Of a DNA stretch of 64,000 nt, positions 21,201 through 31,790 are shown piece by piece (position 1 is the first letter of the stretch; each line of letters starts with the position of its first letter). A program made the position numbers and the translations under genes. This stretch comes from Mytilus trossulus (lineage: Eukaryota; Mollusca; Bivalvia; Mytilida; Mytilidae): NCBI RefSeq assembly GCF_036588685.1, contig NC_086382.1, forward strand, positions 69,351,999 to 69,415,998. The letters run 5' to 3'. The notes beneath the pieces were generated by a model that searched no databases, was not told where the DNA came from, and worked only from the letters and a program-made list of their open reading frames with translations.

Positions 21201-23079
21201 ATATTTTTCTACCGCGGTAGATGGTTCTCTTCGGGTCTCCGGCTTCCTCCACCAATAAAAACCCACCACCAAGAAATCGCGCAATAGTATTGATAGTGGT
21301 GTTATAGGCCAATTCATCAACATATCAATCAAATAAAAAATACATAAAAAAAATGCTATGACTTCCAAGATACACTATTCCCAAAGACAAAAGGACATCA
21401 ATGAACACAACATGTAAGGGTTAATTTTGGCCTAAATACTGACGTATATCTGATGAAAGATTTTAACATTTTTAAAATATTGTAAAAATTTCAACTTCAG
21501 TAGAATCGATTAATTTTGTAAAAGATTTGGTCATAAGAGAGGCTCAAATTCAAAAGTGGATATAACAAATCTATCATTTCGAAATATTCCATAAAACGTC
21601 ACTTTTTGTTTCAACATCGGTCTTACATGTGACTGTTAACGTATATTTTTTAACAAATTCAAGTTTGGTCAATTTCTCTATTAAAATATCGAGATTGTAA
21701 AGTATTCAGATAATTGAGATGCGTCAGATACCAAATGGACATTCAAACTTATGAGACGAAAATAAACTGACAACGCAATGGCGAAAAAGACAAACAGACA
21801 AACAGACAAACAACAGTACACATAACACAATACACAACATAGAAAACACGAACCTCAAATGATTGAATGTATATATATTGTACCTTCAACATCAGTCTCG
21901 TCATGTATTTGGGATTGATCACTCATGGACATAGTAGTTGACAATGTCGATATAATTTGTGATGAAGTAATGACATCGTTGATCGTTGTCTGTGGATAGG
22001 TTGGTGTATCTGTATGTGTCGTAATTGTCTGATTTTCACATGCTATCTCTAAATAAATGTTATCCTTAACGTTTTGCTTATGTACTGTAAAATATAAATA
22101 GATTATTCAAAATATGCACATATAAAAACAGATATCAAGGTGTAGTAACAATTTCCAAATCAAGGAAGGACAAGCAAGATCTTGTCAATAAAAAAGACGG
22201 CTAAATATATTCCAAAATTATAATATAGGGTTAGACGCGATGACATGTGTATTAGATTTTCATAAGTTTTGTCATGAAATATACAAATTTACAGATGAAT
22301 TATGATGCACAAAAAAAGTTTAATCAAATGAATAGAACATATGTCTTGTTTACCTGCGCGTGAGATAAACTATTTATCCAAAGATATTACATGTACATGC
22401 TTCAAATACATAGAATGTATTTGAACATGTGTATTAGTGCATAGTAACATAAGTGCGCAGAATTGATGTGGAATGATGAAAACAGATTTTAATGTTGATG
22501 TTTTGATTCTTATAATACAAATCTCATTTTTTTTTTCAAATACTGTGATGGCAAAATTAATTAGACTCTACGGCTGTTTCATATATCTGAGTTACTGAGA
22601 AACAGATAGGAAAGTCTTTGTTTCTCATTCTTTAAATCCTGCATGGCAATAAACGATAATTGGGTGGACACTTAGATCTACACTTTAAATACAAATTCAC
22701 ATTTCGAACGAACCTATTCCTATCTGTATGCAGTATCCAAAAGAAAACATTCCTCCTACTACTCTGGATACGAACTGTAGTTGTTCGTATTCCAAAAGGG
22801 AAAGACCTTTATCTTTCTTTGTACTGTTACATCTAGTAGGTATTGGATTAAGTAGAACGGTTTCGTTTGGTCCATGTTGATACACATCTATGTCCATTCC
22901 ACACAATGGCTTGTCTGCAAGGAAGTTAAGTCGTTTGATATACACTCCTACAAATCCTTGTCCGTTCTTAACTGATACAGTACAAGAACAATTATTTACT
23001 TGCTCTTTGAGAGAAAGAAATATACCATTGGTGTCATTATTATTCTCCACCACTTTTGTTGATTGGCACATTTCCGCCA
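18268..23079 (-). CDS. Single-pass receptor: CUB-like ectodomain, Thr-rich stalk, tyrosine-rich tail (3' exons)
   Basis: Four minus-strand exons join in frame: 22714-23079 (366 nt, phase 1-1), 21884-22048 (165 nt, phase 1-1), 21033-21120 (88 nt, phase 1-2) and 18268-18733 (466 nt to the stop). All junctions are GT-AG. The first exon encodes about 122 residues with six cysteines (EMCQS, NNCSC, LCGMD, TRCNS, FGYCI) and FVGVYIKRLNF-type strands, resembling a CUB-like domain. The second is a Ser/Thr-rich, mucin-like stalk. The third carries GDNTLYIAEGAGGG followed by about 20 hydrophobic residues, a membrane span ending in CKR. The last is a 154-residue cytoplasmic tail: basic (RKSHHSRKK), then acidic (DDDEDD), with tyrosines in LKYNML, CYSSV, VYAVVDK and TYAVVDK. 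LKYNML fits the ITIM pattern; the others are YxxV-like. A plasma-membrane signalling receptor is my inference. The 5' end and signal peptide are not located. Exon 25824-25871 may belong upstream. Confidence 0.75.
19640..19795 (+). repeat. Non-LTR retrotransposon 3' end with (AAACT)n tail
   Basis: The segment runs from TTTGTGTATGTGTTG through GGAGAGGGCTTACATAGGCT and AATTCAATTTATTTGAATAA into AAACTAAACTAAACTAAACT. A short tandem tail after a conserved 3' end is typical of LINEs and of SINEs that borrow their 3' ends. It lies in the last intron of the receptor. Confidence 0.65.
19965..20905 (-). mobile_element. 5'-truncated retroelement: RT C-terminal fragment plus 3' UTR
   Basis: On the minus strand, about 20905-20605 encodes an open C-terminal segment. 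It includes KFYHRYKDIIRKYS, GISHPIFYGN and LIKKGYNYDTVVKSLKIAYF and ends at a stop. The KFYxRYxDLIxKY and GISxPxFYG patterns recur in a GIPMG-type (Penelope-like) reverse-transcriptase family common in mussels; that assignment is from memory of the family. The downstream part to 19965 is the matching 3' UTR, containing GCCCCTAAACAAATATATAC and CCCGCACCCGGAGGCG. The same UTR occurs in plus orientation at 60820-61235. The copy lies in the last intron of the receptor and is dead. Confidence 0.65.
21195..21345 (+). repeat. SINE copy (CTCCGGCTTCCTCCACC type)
   Basis: GGTAGATGGTTCTCTTCGGG, then CTCCGGCTTCCTCCACCAAT and ATCAATCAAATAAAA, form the core and tail of a SINE widespread in molluscs. A second copy is at 56600-56725. 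It lies in the intron between the membrane and stalk exons of the receptor. Confidence 0.6.
21346..21883. other. Receptor intron remainder with a repeat fragment
   Basis: About 21700-21860 carries CTTATGAGACGAAAATAAAC and a run of CAGACAAACAGACAAACA. This is a diverged copy of the family seen inverted at 59160-59530. The rest is AT-rich intron. Confidence 0.5.
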
Positions 23080-23719
23080 CTGAAATATTTTTATATAAAA
23101 TGCTAAAGTTTTGCGCAACGATTTTTATATACGATGGCAATAAACGTTAACTTTAAGAACTTATATTTTCATCATGTTTACCTTGAGGTTGATAAATAAT
23201 GAAACTTGATTAAAGTGTTTAACAATTTGATAAAATCTAAATAGTCCTATGTCATTTACCATTCTGAGGCGATTCTCTGCAATTTTAACGCAACAAACAT
23301 ATTATTATTCTTTTCATAGTCGTATAGAAAATAATTTTAAGACAATATGAAGGAAACGTTGTCTCTGTATACAATTCTAGTTTTCTTTTAGCAGAATCAG
23401 AGAAACATGATCAGTGATGTGAGTTTATAATGTTATCAATATATTGAAAAACCTTCAAAATTCACATAAAATGCCGTCGTTAATTAACTTAATACTAGTA
23501 TAAGCAAACGTATAAATTCCTATGTTGAGTTGACTGAAGTAAGTCCGAATAGTACAAATCATTAAAAATCCAGGTTGTACATGTAGTTAGGACAAATATT
23601 TTCCATCTCTCAAATTTTATAAACTGTTTTTGATAATCCTGGTACTTTTGATAACTATTTGAAATACATCTGAATTCAACCAAAAATTTGTCACATAGAG
23701 GAACACGTGATTAGTAGTA
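23080..23719. other. Receptor intron; no supported exon
   Basis: AT-rich. A 17-nt segment near 23256-23272 has good acceptor and donor contexts on the minus strand, but its length would break the phase-1 frame. The minus frame at 23495-23683 has no motif. Confidence 0.4.
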
Positions 23720-24395
23720 TAGAACGCCACAGCTGTTTTATGTGGAACTCCGATATTACGGTTTGCTGTTTTATTAGTACTTGATGATAGTTTGTCTTTG
23801 CATGATATGGTTTTGACATTAAGTAATGATGTTTGATATAACTCAATATATATAGAATAGTCATTACATAATGATATTTCGATATTACATGATATGGTTT
23901 CGTATTGACTTGATATAGTTTAGTTTGTCTTTGCATAATATGGTTTTGACATTAAGTAATGATGTTTGATATAACTCAATATATATAGAATAGTCATTAC
24001 ATAATGATATTTCGATATTACATGATATGGTTTCGTATTGACTTGATATAGTTTTGTCATTACTTAATATGGTTCTGTCATTACTCGATGTGGTTTCATC
24101 ATTATTAAATGTTGTTATGTCATTAGACAATGTGGTTTTAACATAACTTGATGTGTATGTGACAGAACGTAACGTAGTTGTTTCATTACATGATGTAGAT
24201 TTGTTATTTCGTAATGATGATTTTTCAATTCTTTATATGGCTTCAACATTAAGTAATTTTTTTTTCAAAAGTTGACGATTTTACACCACATGATGTGTTT
24301 GTTTCAGTTTTCGATGTGGTAATTTCATTCTTTAATAATAATAAAACAACATAACGTTATAAATGAGGGACACATAAGACAGCTGTGGCGTTCCA
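23720..24395. mobile_element. MITE with minisatellite core and TA target duplication
   Basis: The ends read TAGAACGCCACAGCTGTTTT and, inverted, TGGAACGCCACAGCTGTCTT. The match continues through ATGTG (about 23 of 25 positions). Both are flanked by TA (23718-23719 and 24396-24397). The core is repetitive at two scales. A 133-bp unit starting TTTGTCTTTGCATGATATGG at 23791 repeats almost perfectly at 23924. A ~21-22 bp unit of the type GTCATTACTTAATATGGTT recurs from about 24050 to 24250. On the minus strand the short unit reads as SNDxT-like heptads in a frame at 23885-24130, which I take as a by-product. The element lies in a receptor intron and abuts the RT fragment at 24398. Confidence 0.75.
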
Positions 24396-24397
24396 TA

Positions 24398-25600
24398 CAG
24401 TATGCTGGAGTTTCTTATCGACAACATATTTGTTGAGTGTGGAGGAAGACGTTTTCAACATATCGTCGGCATTCTTATGGGAAAGAACTGTGCGCCTCTC
24501 CGTGTCGGCCTCTTATTTTCATATTAATCGGAGTTCCTACAAACTTGTCAAACACAAGAAGATCAAAGAAGCCAGATCATTGTATTTCCCTTTCAGATAT
24601 ATGTATAATGTTCTTTCCATTAACAATCCGCACTTTTCTGATTGGGTTTCATTAATATATCCCTCAGAACTAGAAATTAAAGAAACAACAGACACTGTTT
24701 CCTCCGCCTAATTTTTAGACCTATACCTCGAATTTGACATACACAGTCATCTCAGTACCAGAATCTATGACAAACGAGACGATTTTAATTTTGAAATTAT
24801 CAATTTTCCCTACCTGTGTAGCAATATACCAACTTCACCTGCATATGAGATATATATTTCCCAACTCATAAGTATTTAAAGAGCTTGTAGCTGCAACTCA
24901 GACTTTGTAAAACGTCAGGAGTGTTTGAGCAGTAATTTAATGAACAGGGTGGGTATGTAAAAGAACGTCTCGTCCTTTTAATAAAAAAAAAAGTTCATCC
25001 AAAGGTACCAAGACCTTTTTGATAAATTTTACGTTTCAACTTAAACACGATGGTCTTGATGTATAGATTCTGCGTACTGACGTTGTTTGTAATCTCAGCA
25101 ACGTGTAATATTGTTCTTTAATTTTTATTTGTTTTATTATTAATATTACTTTCACTGTTTAGTCTTTTTTCAGTGATATCCATTTGACGTGGTTCGGTAC
25201 TTATACACCACGTCAATGTGTTTGTATTATCTTTCGTTTTTGCTGGGGTGTTTTGCACGTGTGACTTTTTGTGTTTCTTTGGTACATATGACGTAGCACA
25301 GTGATGACTGCTGAACCCATATTTACTATTTTACATATTATGTATGTTTTCTTCACGCATCGTTATAAATATAATAGAATTTGATGCAACTGCCATACAC
25401 TTGAGAGGTTTAGCGCTATAAAACCAGGTTCAATCCACCATTTTCTACATTTGAAAATGCCTGTACCAAGTCAGGAATATGACAGTTGTTGTTCATTCGT
25501 TTGATTTGATTTTGACATTTGATAAGGGACTTTTCGTTTTGAATTTTCCCCGGAGTTCAGTATTTTTGTCATTTAACTTCTCACATTCATGAACGTCATG
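24398..25600 (+). pseudogene. Decayed GIPMG-type (Penelope-like) reverse-transcriptase fragment with 3' tail
   Basis: Reading across frames, the order of motifs is MLEFLIDNIFVECGGRRFQ, VGILMGKNCAPL (family form GIPMGTNCAPL), FRYMYNVLSINNPHFSDWVS (family form FRYIDDVLS), LIYPSELEIKETTDT, LDLYLEFD, YDKRDDFNFEIINFPYLCSN and SPAYEIYISQLI. The catalytic FRYIDDVL reads FRYMYNVL, so both active-site aspartates are lost. In-frame stops lie near 24708 and 24877 and frames shift near 24560. The coding relic fades after about 25110. It is followed by a 3' tail (CATTTGAAAATGCCTGTACC, AAGTCAGGAATATGACAGTT) found alone elsewhere in the window. Assignment to Penelope-like elements rests on motif recall and is not certain; an inactive retroelement is clear. 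Confidence 0.75.
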
Positions 25601-25823
25601 TGAGATCACTATATTTTGGTTGGCACCGATCAAATAATTTGATGATTATTCTGATGAAAAACATTTGGCTTCAAAAACATCCAACTAAATTTTTAGTGTA
25701 GTAGAGCTTATTCATTTTTACAACTTATCATGACAGGGGTGTTCTGTTACATTAGTACTTACTATTAAGTAAGTACAAGAAAAGAAAAAATATTGTCATA
25801 TTTGGATTTGATTGGATTTTTAC

Positions 25824-25871
25824 CTCTTGATGGCGTTATGTCATTTCCAACACATGTATTAATCACACATT
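25824..25871 (-). CDS. Possible upstream 48-nt exon of the receptor
   Basis: The segment is bounded by an acceptor (GTTTCAG) and a donor (GTAAAAAT). It is open only in the frame that starts and ends in phase 1, which is exactly the phase needed to join 22714-23079. It reads CVINTCVGNDITPSR, with two cysteines. The exon is short, so chance agreement is possible. I found no convincing signal-peptide exon upstream of it. Confidence 0.4.
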
Positions 25872-28481
25872 CTGAAACTTGAACAAAAACATAGAATTAT
25901 AATAGTTTTCCTACATCATCGAAAAGAAATAGTTATTTTTAAATTTATTTCCATTGCAGGTAAACAAAAAATTGAAATGTGCGAATACAAAGGAATACCT
26001 TTTTGCAATAAACGTCCAGATGAATGAGTGTAAGGTTCATTATCTACAAAAGATTGTAATATCAGTGTTCAAAAAGTATTATTATATGTCTCTAATTGAG
26101 AACATATTTGCAACAGTACCCAAATGAAGCATTTTCTATAAAATATGATATATGATTAGTGCCATCATTAATGATGCATACTTTGAAACAAAATAACTGT
26201 GACCTAGTTCAAAACTCATCATTTCTATTTCAGTTTTGTATCTCAACCTGAACACCATAATTCATCCAAGGTCTTACATTTGTTTGTGTTGTTCATTTTA
26301 CATTTTCTCTGAAATCAAATTTCATAATGAAATCTAGAAAATCATAATGCTTTCTTAGATGGTTTACTGGTGAGTCAAGAACAATAGAAAATAAACTCTT
26401 CATTCGACTTATGTATAAAATGAAAAATCAGAAGTAAGTTTACTTACAACTATGGGAGCCTTGTGTGCATCGCAATAAATAATAAAAACCTGTGCGCACG
26501 AGCTAGTTGGCACCCCGTAGTATGTACTACACTTTTGAAATTGTTTTTCCAAGCTTAAGGTTATCGATGCTAAAACATGAAACTGTTACGTTTTTCCTTT
26601 ATTACATGGATCATTGGGTTTTATAATCATTGTATAATCAGATTACTTATTCTCATTAACCGTTTTATAGAGAAAACAACACAAGCAACATAAGTATCTA
26701 CTTTATACGTTAAATGTTACTTAACAATGGTATTTGTACGTATGAAGTGTCAACTTCATGTTATTTATACCTTCCAAGCGTCATTTCAACATACATTATA
26801 CATATGAAAGTGCAAATTATTTATTTGGATTGTCTTTCTTTTCCCAAAATCATTTTAGACCGTTAAACAGGTGAAAACGTACATGTATTAATCACTGACT
26901 TTGCATACGTCAGATGGTAAGTCCGTGATTGTTTTTACAGATTCATATTTTTTTTTTGACAGTAAGCTAAAAAATATGATTTTTATAGATAAAATGAAAT
27001 ATATCAGTATCTTTTAATTTAAGTTGTCATATTTGATACCTTTTTTTCTAAATTGATTTGTTAAAGTTTTCGGTGAAGACGACATGTGTATCTTTACAGT
27101 TGCTTTGTTAATGCGCAATGTTATTTATCAACCGATGGACACTTATTTAGATTACTAGAAGATCTTTGTAGAGTCCCTAGTCATCAATTCCAATTTTTGT
27201 AAATGCGTTACAGCGCATACTACAGGAAATCGAACAAACTTTGAAGTTTATGCAAGGAAATAAATCAAGATTTTAAAATTATAAGGAGTCAAAACAGATA
27301 AAAGGAAATGCAGCTGATGGCTGCAATTTTTTTTTCCTCTTTGAAAGTTTATTCTCTTTCATGTAGAAAGAGCAAGAGCCATTACAACATATGTAAAGTA
27401 AATTTGAGGAAATTTCAGTCATACAATGGTACACACGATTTCATATTACATTCATTTATTTTATAGTCTGAGTAAAGCCGTTTTCAATTAATATTTTATA
27501 GTGCGTCTTTTCTGTTTGTAATGTTAATATACTGCTGTATCAGGTTTAGGGTGAAGGTTGGCCACTGTTAAAACGTTCAAATCCGCTGCATATATTCCTA
27601 AGTCGGGAATTTAATTCAGGAACAGTGCTTGTCGTTTGTTGGTATGTTTGATAAATGTTTCTCGTTTTGGTCAATAGATTAGACCGTCGGTTTTCCTGTT
27701 TGAATTGTGATACAATGGTCATTTTGGGGCCCTTTTTAGCTTGCTCTTATGCTCATTGTATTCTGCTGTTGATTGATAGATATGATGTCGCTGTTAATTT
27801 GCTGCTTTTAAGAATCAAATAAAGAAAATCACATTCAAATGCATGATTTTTTTTCTTTATTTATATGTTTATGAGTTCAAAGAAAAATCCCCTCTGTTTG
27901 TTCTTCCCTCAAGCAACAGCAGTATCATGACTACTTAGGAAGTGAATTAGAACGACAAAAGTTTCAGGAGCATTGAACACAGTTTATTAAAAAAAATCTT
28001 AATATAAGTATTTTAAGCAGCAGCAACAGCAACTATCTATCCTCGACTAGCGACAGCAGCAAAACACACACAAGAAGGTAGTGAGCACAAGAGCTGTAGA
28101 GGAAGTAAAAGCATTACATGGACACACCTTGTATATGACTCAACATGAAGCAACAGCAGCAGCGGCAATACTTTAAAGTGTGAAATGAGCACTACTACAT
28201 TAGGCCGATATTTTATAACACAACTTGAAAACGTCACAGAAAGCACCCAAATTAGAATTTTAACCTATCAATATAAATAAAAAGAAGTGATGTGAGTGCC
28301 AATGAAACAAGTTTACATCCTTGTCAAGTCCATATATGAATTTGAGAACGCAGACCTTATAGAAAGCACCCAACCCGTAAAGCCCTGTCTCGTAGTTGCA
28401 ACGTTATAACGCCCAACATTGATCGATTTTGTTCCGGAACTATTTTAATTTACTCCATCTTCTAGTGAATAGTTAGCCTGA
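25872..28481. other. Gene-free stretch upstream of the receptor exons
   Basis: I searched the minus strand for a signal-peptide exon. A donor-like GTAAGTAAAC lies near 26440, but the ATG-led frame before it stops at once. Microsatellite-like GCAGCAACAGCAGCAGC segments near 28020-28160 generate a minus open frame (28037-28246) that I reject. No repeat family stands out. Confidence 0.4.
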
Positions 28482-28638
28482 GCTGGAACTTGCAGTGATT
28501 TTGCATTGTAACCCAGATAAAAAAAACAAAAAAAACACCTAGAACTATTTCTATTCAAAACTGGTACTTGCAGTGATTTTGCATTGTAACCCAGATAAAA
28601 AAAAACAAAAAAAAACACCTAGAACTATTTCTATACAA
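28482..28638 (+). repeat. Tandem duplication of a ~79-bp unit
   Basis: GGAACTTGCAGTGATTTTGC and GGTACTTGCAGTGATTTTGC begin the two copies. Each continues through ATTGTAACCCAGATAAA, an A-rich run with one C, and ACACCTAGAACTATTTCTAT. The copies differ by a few bases and by the length of the A runs. Confidence 0.8.
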
Positions 28639-28952
28639 ATCTACCCATCCGAGAAGTTTAGAACCAAAAAGGTGGAGATGCTCGGCACTCCAGGGGCGAT
28701 AAAGAAACTAACATCGGCTGTATAACGTAATCTAACATTGAAGTTTAAATATATCTTCTCACAGATAAGATGAAGTCTTTTTTCCCTACAGATTCAATTT
28801 AGTTTCGCGAAATGTTGCACAATTCTGAAGCGCAAATTCAATGCATGATTTCTCGAAACTCATGTCCTGTATTTTTTAAATCAAAATTTCTGTCCTGCCT
28901 TTTTTTTTTAATTTCATCTTACCGGAACTTGTACAACCTTATCTAAAAAATC

Positions 28953-29032
28953 AAATGATGAAACAAATGTTTTAAGCTCTTTGATGAAACAAATGTGTTA
29001 AGCTCTTTGATGAAACAAATGTTTTAATCTCA
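28953..29032 (+). repeat. Three tandem copies of a 26-bp unit
   Basis: GATGAAACAAATGTTTTAAG then CTCTTT is repeated three times with one or two substitutions (GTGTTAAG in the second copy, AATCTC ending the third). Confidence 0.8.
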
Positions 29033-29399
29033 TAGGTTGAATCCGTTTACATTGTGTCAACAAGGGGGTATAAAAGCGTCAAAAGGGGGATATAAAAAAA
29101 CAAAAAGTCATATACATGTATATCACAGAAAACTATTTCTTATAGGAAATTGTTGTTTAAAAACAAATTACATTTTTGCTTCGTATCACTAATTTCCAAT
29201 TAATTTTTATCTGTCAAGTTCGTAATCCAGTCGTAGCTATATGAGTTACGACAACAATTACATGAACCGTCAATGAATTGTGGTCTAGGCCTTTTATCTG
29301 CTTTATAGGAATATGCATTTTCTACACAAAATGTAAAGCTCTGGATCGACTCAGTTTTAAAGAGACCAATAATTGAGATAGACTCATTTCTTAAAGATT
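29033..29399. other. Gene-free stretch; nothing seen
   Basis: No supported exon or repeat family. Confidence 0.4.
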
Positions 29400-29610
29400 A
29401 ACAATAAAATATTAAAATCCTAATAAATGTACAAAAAAATGAACGAAAAACAAATATATAACACGGCACCAAACGACAACCAATGAATTACAGGCTCTAG
29501 ACTTGGGTACAGGCACATATATACGTAAAACGGGGTCAAACAGGTTAGCGGAGTCCCAATCCTCCCCCTAAACTGAAACAGTGGTGTTACAGTACAATAT
29601 AAGAACGAAA
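29400..29610 (-). repeat. Dispersed bivalve retroelement tail fragment
   Basis: Contains AATGAACGAAAAACAAATAT, CAACCAATGAATTACAGGCT and TCCTCCCCCTAAACTG. The order matches 2700-2880, where the same family is longer. The minus open frame here (29420-29668) is repeat sequence. Confidence 0.7.
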
Positions 29611-29781
29611 TGTAAAAATCATTTGAAAAAGGCTTATCTGAAGACATTCGGTCTCCACAGTATTTCATGTACCTTTTGGGAACCCGTAAATATATTTGCT
29701 TTTCTCTTTATTTCATAGCAACGTTATGTTACATATTTATATATGACGTTTAAAGCCAAGACGCAAATATAGGCTGATTAA

Positions 29782-30019
29782 GGAGGTTTGCTACTCAGTT
29801 TTTAGACATTTTGTCAGATTTCCCGAATTCTCTGGTTTTATCCTTCAATGTGCCTCGAATTTTTTTGTCCATTAACCCCCTTTTTTTATTCATATCTCGA
29901 AAACATGCACACGGACCCTCCATTTTTCTGCTTTTATATTTTCTTTAATTGTATACTATCAATTTATAACAGTCTTTTAAAAAGCTTGGTTTTTTTTTTA
30001 AATAGAGTAGCAAACATCC
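29782..30019. mobile_element. 238-bp MITE with TTAA target duplication
   Basis: The left end reads GGAGGTTTGCTACTC and the right end, inverted, GGATGTTTGCTACTC. Both are directly flanked by TTAA (29778-29781 and 30020-30023). TTAA targets are characteristic of piggyBac and Kolobok transposases. The interior is non-coding and T-rich on the plus strand; the frame at 29848-30039 crosses the right end. Confidence 0.75.
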
Positions 30020-30189
30020 TTAAGTTTGACTTGGGTTAATTAAACTAAATTGATTTGTGTGGGACTTGTGCTTAATTATCTAAAAAACATTTTATTGATT
30101 GATAAAGATCGTTACTCATCTAGACTAAGTGTTAACTGGTTATACAAGTTCCTGACCTGTGCAGTGGAGCTGTAGGATACTTTATTATA

Positions 30190-30680
<491 letters not shown>

Positions 30681-31589
30681 GATGGCAAATGTCCATGATT
30701 AAATCCAAATCAAATTCGAATTTGTTTCGGTTTTATTAGTTTGACCGTGTTATTCTTTATATGCTGGATACAATCCACGAGCCTGTGTCCACACTTGTTT
30801 CATTAGATATTTCATAAACGTGTTTGCAAGAAGTTCTTTCCCCCAAAAAACTTCGTTACTTATGTGTTCAACCTTACTGTAGATACTTGTTTAAAGAGAT
30901 GTTTGGTACAATATAACCAGGAGATTGTCACTCAGATGTTCCGTAAATTTTCTTTCTAATTTTGACATCATAGAAGGGAACGCACAATCTTTTTATTTGT
31001 TGAAAAAATTGGTGCGGAGGGGCATTTTATTTCGTATGAAGTATATATGAAGCATAAAGAATAAAACTTTTAAAAAATCCTTTGTTTAACCACAAAAGAT
31101 AAATGGTCGATATCTAACAATATAAACAATCAGATAGCTAACTACAAGGGGGAGTAATGTTGATTTTAAGCAACTATTGGTTACCGTATGACCTTCATTA
31201 TTGAGCTTTAGTCCAGACCCAGGGCTCAATTTCAGATTGCATTAACTATGTACTGACGACAATAAACAAACAAGAACTATCTTGATATAAGATATACGAC
31301 ACATGTATATGTTGGCGTGAAGTTTTGTATCAACCATAAATATTCATCTTTAGATTTTTGTATAATTTCACACATGGTGATTCTGACTTGACTATAAGGT
31401 CTATCTGACGGGGTTAAAAAAAACCTTCAAAATACTAGTTATGACAACTATACGCCAAACACAACTTTAAATTAGAGATACAACCTATGTTGGTGTGAAT
31501 ATCGTGGATATCGTCAACAACGTGAGATGATATTTGTATTTGAGATTTTTTATTTCAATTATAATATTATAATAATAATATGCTTTGAC
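30681..31589. other. Gene-free stretch; nothing seen
   Basis: AT-rich sequence. The minus frame at 31485-31706 runs into the neighbouring repeat and has no motif. Confidence 0.4.
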
Positions 31590-31790
31590 TGAATTATTAA
31601 CCCTTGAGCTCTTCACCTTTATATATAAGCTTTGGATTTCAAATATTTTGGCCACGAGCATCACTGAAGAGACATGTATTGTCGAAATGCGCATCTGGTG
31701 CAACAAAATTGGTACCGTTGATTTTATTAAAACAAAGTATAACAGATGTATAGCAGTGTCTCCAGTTATTGAATCTTAAACTGGATATCA
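31590..31790 (+). repeat. Mussel dispersed repeat, GTCGAAATGCGCATCTGGTG family
   Basis: Landmarks are CTTTGGATTTCAAATATTTT, GAGCATCACTGAAGAGACAT, GTCGAAATGCGCATCTGGTG and AAATTGGTACCGTTGATT. I recognise this ordered set as a common mussel repeat. The plus frame at 31585-31779 is repeat-derived. Confidence 0.65.

Noticed and set aside
22890-23150. 86-codon plus-strand frame
   Set aside because: Antisense shadow of the six-cysteine receptor exon, which has proper splice sites and phases.
23256-23272. 17-nt microexon of the receptor between 25824 and 23079
   Set aside because: Splice contexts are good, but its length would break the phase-1 frame joining the flanking exons.
23885-24130. Minus-strand frame with SNDxT-like heptads as a repetitive protein
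   Set aside because: It is explained by the 21-22 bp minisatellite inside a MITE; no start context, domain or partner exon.
24385-24711. Plus-strand frames as a host gene
   Set aside because: The encoded segments are reverse-transcriptase motifs with stops, frameshifts and lost catalytic aspartates, so this is a retroelement relic.
28020-28246. Minus-strand frame over GCAGCAACAGCAGC-like sequence
   Set aside because: Low-complexity trinucleotide-like repeats; no domain or splice context.
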